9,494 nt of DNA from NCBI GenBank assembly GCA_036260415.1, contig DASZZX010000172.1:1-9494 (forward strand). Reading direction: 5' to 3'. Under the pieces are notes generated by a model. That model worked only from the letters and a program-made list of their open reading frames with translations. It was not told the origin of the DNA and did not search any database. Numbering within the stretch: position 1 is the stretch's first letter; each line of letters opens with the position of its first letter. The translations under genes were made by a program, and so were the position numbers. Shown here piece by piece: positions 7,806 through 9,494 of this stretch. The stretch is from DASZZX01 sp036260415. Lineage in GTDB: Bacteria > Actinomycetota > Nitriliruptoria > Nitriliruptorales > JAHWKO01.

Positions 7806-7823
7806 TGGTAGCTTGGCGCCATG
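7806..7823 (+). promoter_or_regulatory. Extended -10 for a leaderless marR transcript
   Basis: TGGTAGCTT (7806-7814) provides a TGn extension plus a TANNNT -10, and exactly six bases separate it from the ATG at 7821. Transcription should therefore begin at or next to the A of the start codon. No Shine-Dalgarno precedes the ATG, which agrees with leaderless translation, common in actinobacteria. The -35 region is poor. Confidence 0.55.
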
Positions 7824-8282
7824 CAGGGGTGCCACGACGTGCGTGTGATCAGTTGGCGTGCGTTGACACGCGCGCACACGCTGGTCTGGAAGGCGCTGGA
7901 GCGGGCGCTGGAGGACCATGCCGACCTGCCGCTGTTGAGCTACGAGGTGCTCGCGCACCTGTCCGAGGCCGAGGGTGAGCGCATGCGGATGCAGGACGTG
8001 GCAGCGGCCCTCCCGCTCACGCGGAGCGGACTGACCCGGCTGGTGGACCGCCTGGAGCGGGTGGGCCTGGTCCGCCGGGAGAGCTGCGACGTCGACCGAC
8101 GGGGGACCTACGCGGTGCTGACCCCCACCGGCCGCGTGGTCCTGGAGCGCGCCCAAGCTGTCCACGTCCGCGTGCTCGAGGAACACCTGGTGGCGCGTCT
8201 GAGTGGGGACGAGCTGGCGGTGCTGCGCGCCGCCTGCTCGAGGATCGCCGGCCTCCCGGAGGCGTCCCGCGCTCGCACCTGA
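7821..8282 (+). CDS. MarR-family winged-helix transcription regulator
   Basis: The 153-residue protein has MarR architecture. The N-terminal dimerisation helices (about 8-50, ending LLSYEVLAHLSEA) are followed by a winged helix-turn-helix: MRMQDVAAALPLTRSGLTRLV (55-75) with recognition helix, DRLERVGLVRRESC (76-89), and a wing containing the typical DRRGTYAVLTPTGR (92-105). The C-terminal helix (about 106-140) closes the dimer. Family members usually repress their own gene and a neighbouring or divergent gene, and release DNA when they bind a small molecule or are oxidised. The gene is divergent from lon with 113 bases between the starts, and that interval holds two similar semi-palindromic boxes. 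Cys 4, 89 and 139 are present, but I cannot say they act as sensors. The ATG is preceded by an extended -10 and no ribosome site. The ligand is unknown. Confidence 0.9.
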   Translation: MQGCHDVRVISWRALTRAHTLVWKALERALEDHADLPLLSYEVLAHLSEAEGERMRMQDVAAALPLTRSGLTRLVDRLERVGLVRRESCDVDRRGTYAVLTPTGRVVLERAQAVHVRVLEEHLVARLSGDELAVLRAACSRIAGLPEASRART

Positions 8283-8292
8283 CACAGCAACG

Positions 8293-8345
8293 CAGGCGGC
8301 TGGGGCCGCACGGCAGGCGGCTGGGGCCGCACGGCAGGCGGCTGG
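8293..8345. repeat. 21-bp tandem repeat, about 2.5 copies, with hairpins
   Basis: A unit beginning CAGGCGGCTGGGGCCG and ending CACGG occurs at 8293-8313 and 8314-8334 without change, and an 11-base partial copy follows at 8335-8345. Each full unit contains GCGGC-TGGG-GCCGC, a 5-bp stem with a 4-base loop. The array occupies the gap between the convergent marR and oxidoreductase genes, so it may help terminate both transcripts, or it may simply be a slippage repeat. Confidence 0.8.
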
Positions 8346-8374
8346 TCGCCGCGCGGTACCGCGAATTCCCGGTC

Positions 8375-9494
8375 TCACACGACGGTGACGACGACCTGGT
8401 GGTGGCCGGTCGCCCCGTCCGGGAAGGGCGGGGAGAGCTCGGCGGCCTGGGTGGCCCCGGTCCGGTCGGTGGCGCGGACCTGCAGCGCATGACGCCCGCG
8501 TGCCGCGTCCCAGCGGTGGCGCCACTGCACCCACGCGTCGTGTGACAGGGGGCGGGTCGTCTCCGCCTCACGCCACGACCCGTCGTCGACCCGCACCTCC
8601 ACCTTCTCGATGCCCACGTGCGGTGCCCATGCCACCCCAGCGACCATGACGGGACCGGCGTCGACGCGGCCGGGGCGGGGCACGTCGATGCGCGACTGGG
8701 TGAGCACGGGTCCGTGCTTGGCCCAGCCCCGCGGGATCCAGAAGGCGTCGAACGCCTCCAGGGTGGTCAGCTCGATCTCGCGCAGCCACTTGGTCGCCGA
8801 CACGTACCCGTACAGGCCGGGGACGATCAGGCGGGCTGGGAACCCGTGGGAGGCCGGCAGCGGCTCACCGTTCATCCCGACGGCAACCAGCGGGTCGCGG
8901 CCGTCGTAGGCGAGCTCCCTGGGGAACCCCGCGGTCCACCCGTCCACGGACCGACCGACGATCTGACTGGCGTCCTCCTGCACCCCGGCCCGGTCGAGCA
9001 GGTCCACCAGCGGCACCCCGGTCCACGCGGCGTTGCCCACCAGCCCGCCGCCGACCTCGTTCGAGACGCACGCGATCGTGACGTAGCGCTCCACGAGCGG
9101 CATCCCGAGCAGGTCCTCGTAGGTGAACCCCACCTCGCGGTCGACCATGCCGGTGACCGTCAGGCGCCACCCGTCGACCTGCACCCGAGGCACGATCAGG
9201 TTCACGTCGATGCGGTAGAAATCGGGGTTGGGCACGACGATCGGCGTCAGACCCGGCACCTCGAACGCTTGCAGCGCGCCGGGGGCCGTCACCGGCTCGA
9301 TGGGTGGCGGCAGCGCAGCCGGACGGTGAGCACGCTGCAGGGCACGGCCGAGCGACGCCCGTCCCAGCGCGGCCGCCAGCGCCCCCGCGACCAGCACTCC
9401 CCCGGCCAGGGCGAGGAACCGGCGGCGCGCCGTGTCGGGGTCCTCGGCCGCGGCGGAGCGCAGCAGCAGCCGTAGCGTCAGCACTCCCCCGGCC
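8375..9494 (-). CDS. Membrane-linked molybdopterin oxidoreductase of the sulfite oxidase fold, 5' end outside window
   Basis: The frame is open to the right edge. Counting from GTG 9484 (369 residues), a hydrophobic segment with an RRRFLALAGG start lies at about 20-41. The molybdopterin domain follows: FYRIDVNLIVPRVQVDGWRL, then VTIACVSNEVGG, where Cys 139 is the likely molybdenum ligand, then GFPARLIVPGLYGYVSATKWL near 215-234. The last hundred residues form the Ig-like dimerisation domain of this family. The enzyme type is oxidoreductase, but the substrate cannot be read from sequence. GTG 9484 is an uncertain start because GGGGGAG abuts it with no spacing and the upstream codons continue a hydrophobic reading (AGGVLTLRLLL). 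Relatives carry extra membrane helices at the N terminus, so the gene probably extends beyond the window. The RRRFL stretch resembles a twin-arginine signal and would fit export of a cofactor-loaded domain. Confidence 0.9.
   Translation of the reverse strand, partial: AGGVLTLRLLLRSAAAEDPDTARRRFLALAGGVLVAGALAAALGRASLGRALQRAHRPAALPPPIEPVTAPGALQAFEVPGLTPIVVPNPDFYRIDVNLIVPRVQVDGWRLTVTGMVDREVGFTYEDLLGMPLVERYVTIACVSNEVGGGLVGNAAWTGVPLVDLLDRAGVQEDASQIVGRSVDGWTAGFPRELAYDGRDPLVAVGMNGEPLPASHGFPARLIVPGLYGYVSATKWLREIELTTLEAFDAFWIPRGWAKHGPVLTQSRIDVPRPGRVDAGPVMVAGVAWAPHVGIEKVEVRVDDGSWREAETTRPLSHDAWVQWRHRWDAARGRHALQVRATDRTGATQAAELSPPFPDGATGHHQVVVTVV

Noticed and set aside
8293..8345. CRISPR-like array
   Set aside because: The copies are directly tandem without unique spacers and no cas genes are nearby.
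8618..9475. 285-codon plus-strand frame opposite the molybdopterin oxidoreductase
   Set aside because: Antisense shadow; His/Gly/Arg-rich with no family features.

Overview
The window is GC-rich throughout and looks like an actinobacterial chromosome. Supporting signs are strong G/C third-position bias, GTG starts, a tRNA gene with no encoded CCA, a probable leaderless transcript, and the protein types present. I cannot assign a genus.

Left part (1-2954): the edge of an integrative element beside a tRNA gene. On the + strand lie a RadC/JAB-domain gene cut by the window edge, a possible small Arg-rich ORF, and two excisionase-type helix-turn-helix genes. The second of these overlaps a possible 36-codon ORF. 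Facing them is a tyrosine recombinase gene that now carries two frame changes and a stop codon. It sits about 170 bp from the 3' end of a tRNA with anticodon CAT (probably tRNA-Ile2), which is the usual target geometry for such elements. The first HTH gene also appears frameshifted at its start. The element therefore looks decayed, or at least unable to make full-length integrase. Short direct repeats precede the integrase gene and the second HTH gene and may be regulatory or recombination sites.

Right part (2955-9494): ordinary chromosome. It holds the tRNA gene, a small GlsB/YeaQ-type membrane protein, a 6-phosphofructokinase with pyrophosphate-type active-site residues, an ATP-dependent Lon protease, a MarR-family regulator divergent from lon, and a molybdopterin (sulfite-oxidase-fold) oxidoreductase running off the right edge. 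The lon/marR intergenic region has two copies of a 14-bp semi-palindromic box. One overlaps the proposed lon -35 and the other the proposed lon start, so MarR control of lon and of itself is a reasonable hypothesis. The marR gene itself appears leaderless. A 21-bp tandem repeat that can form hairpins separates the convergent marR and oxidoreductase genes.

I found no convincing new multi-gene system. The points most worth following up are the decayed tRNA-targeted element, the lon/marR operators, the unusual phosphofructokinase substrate loop, and the small repeats.
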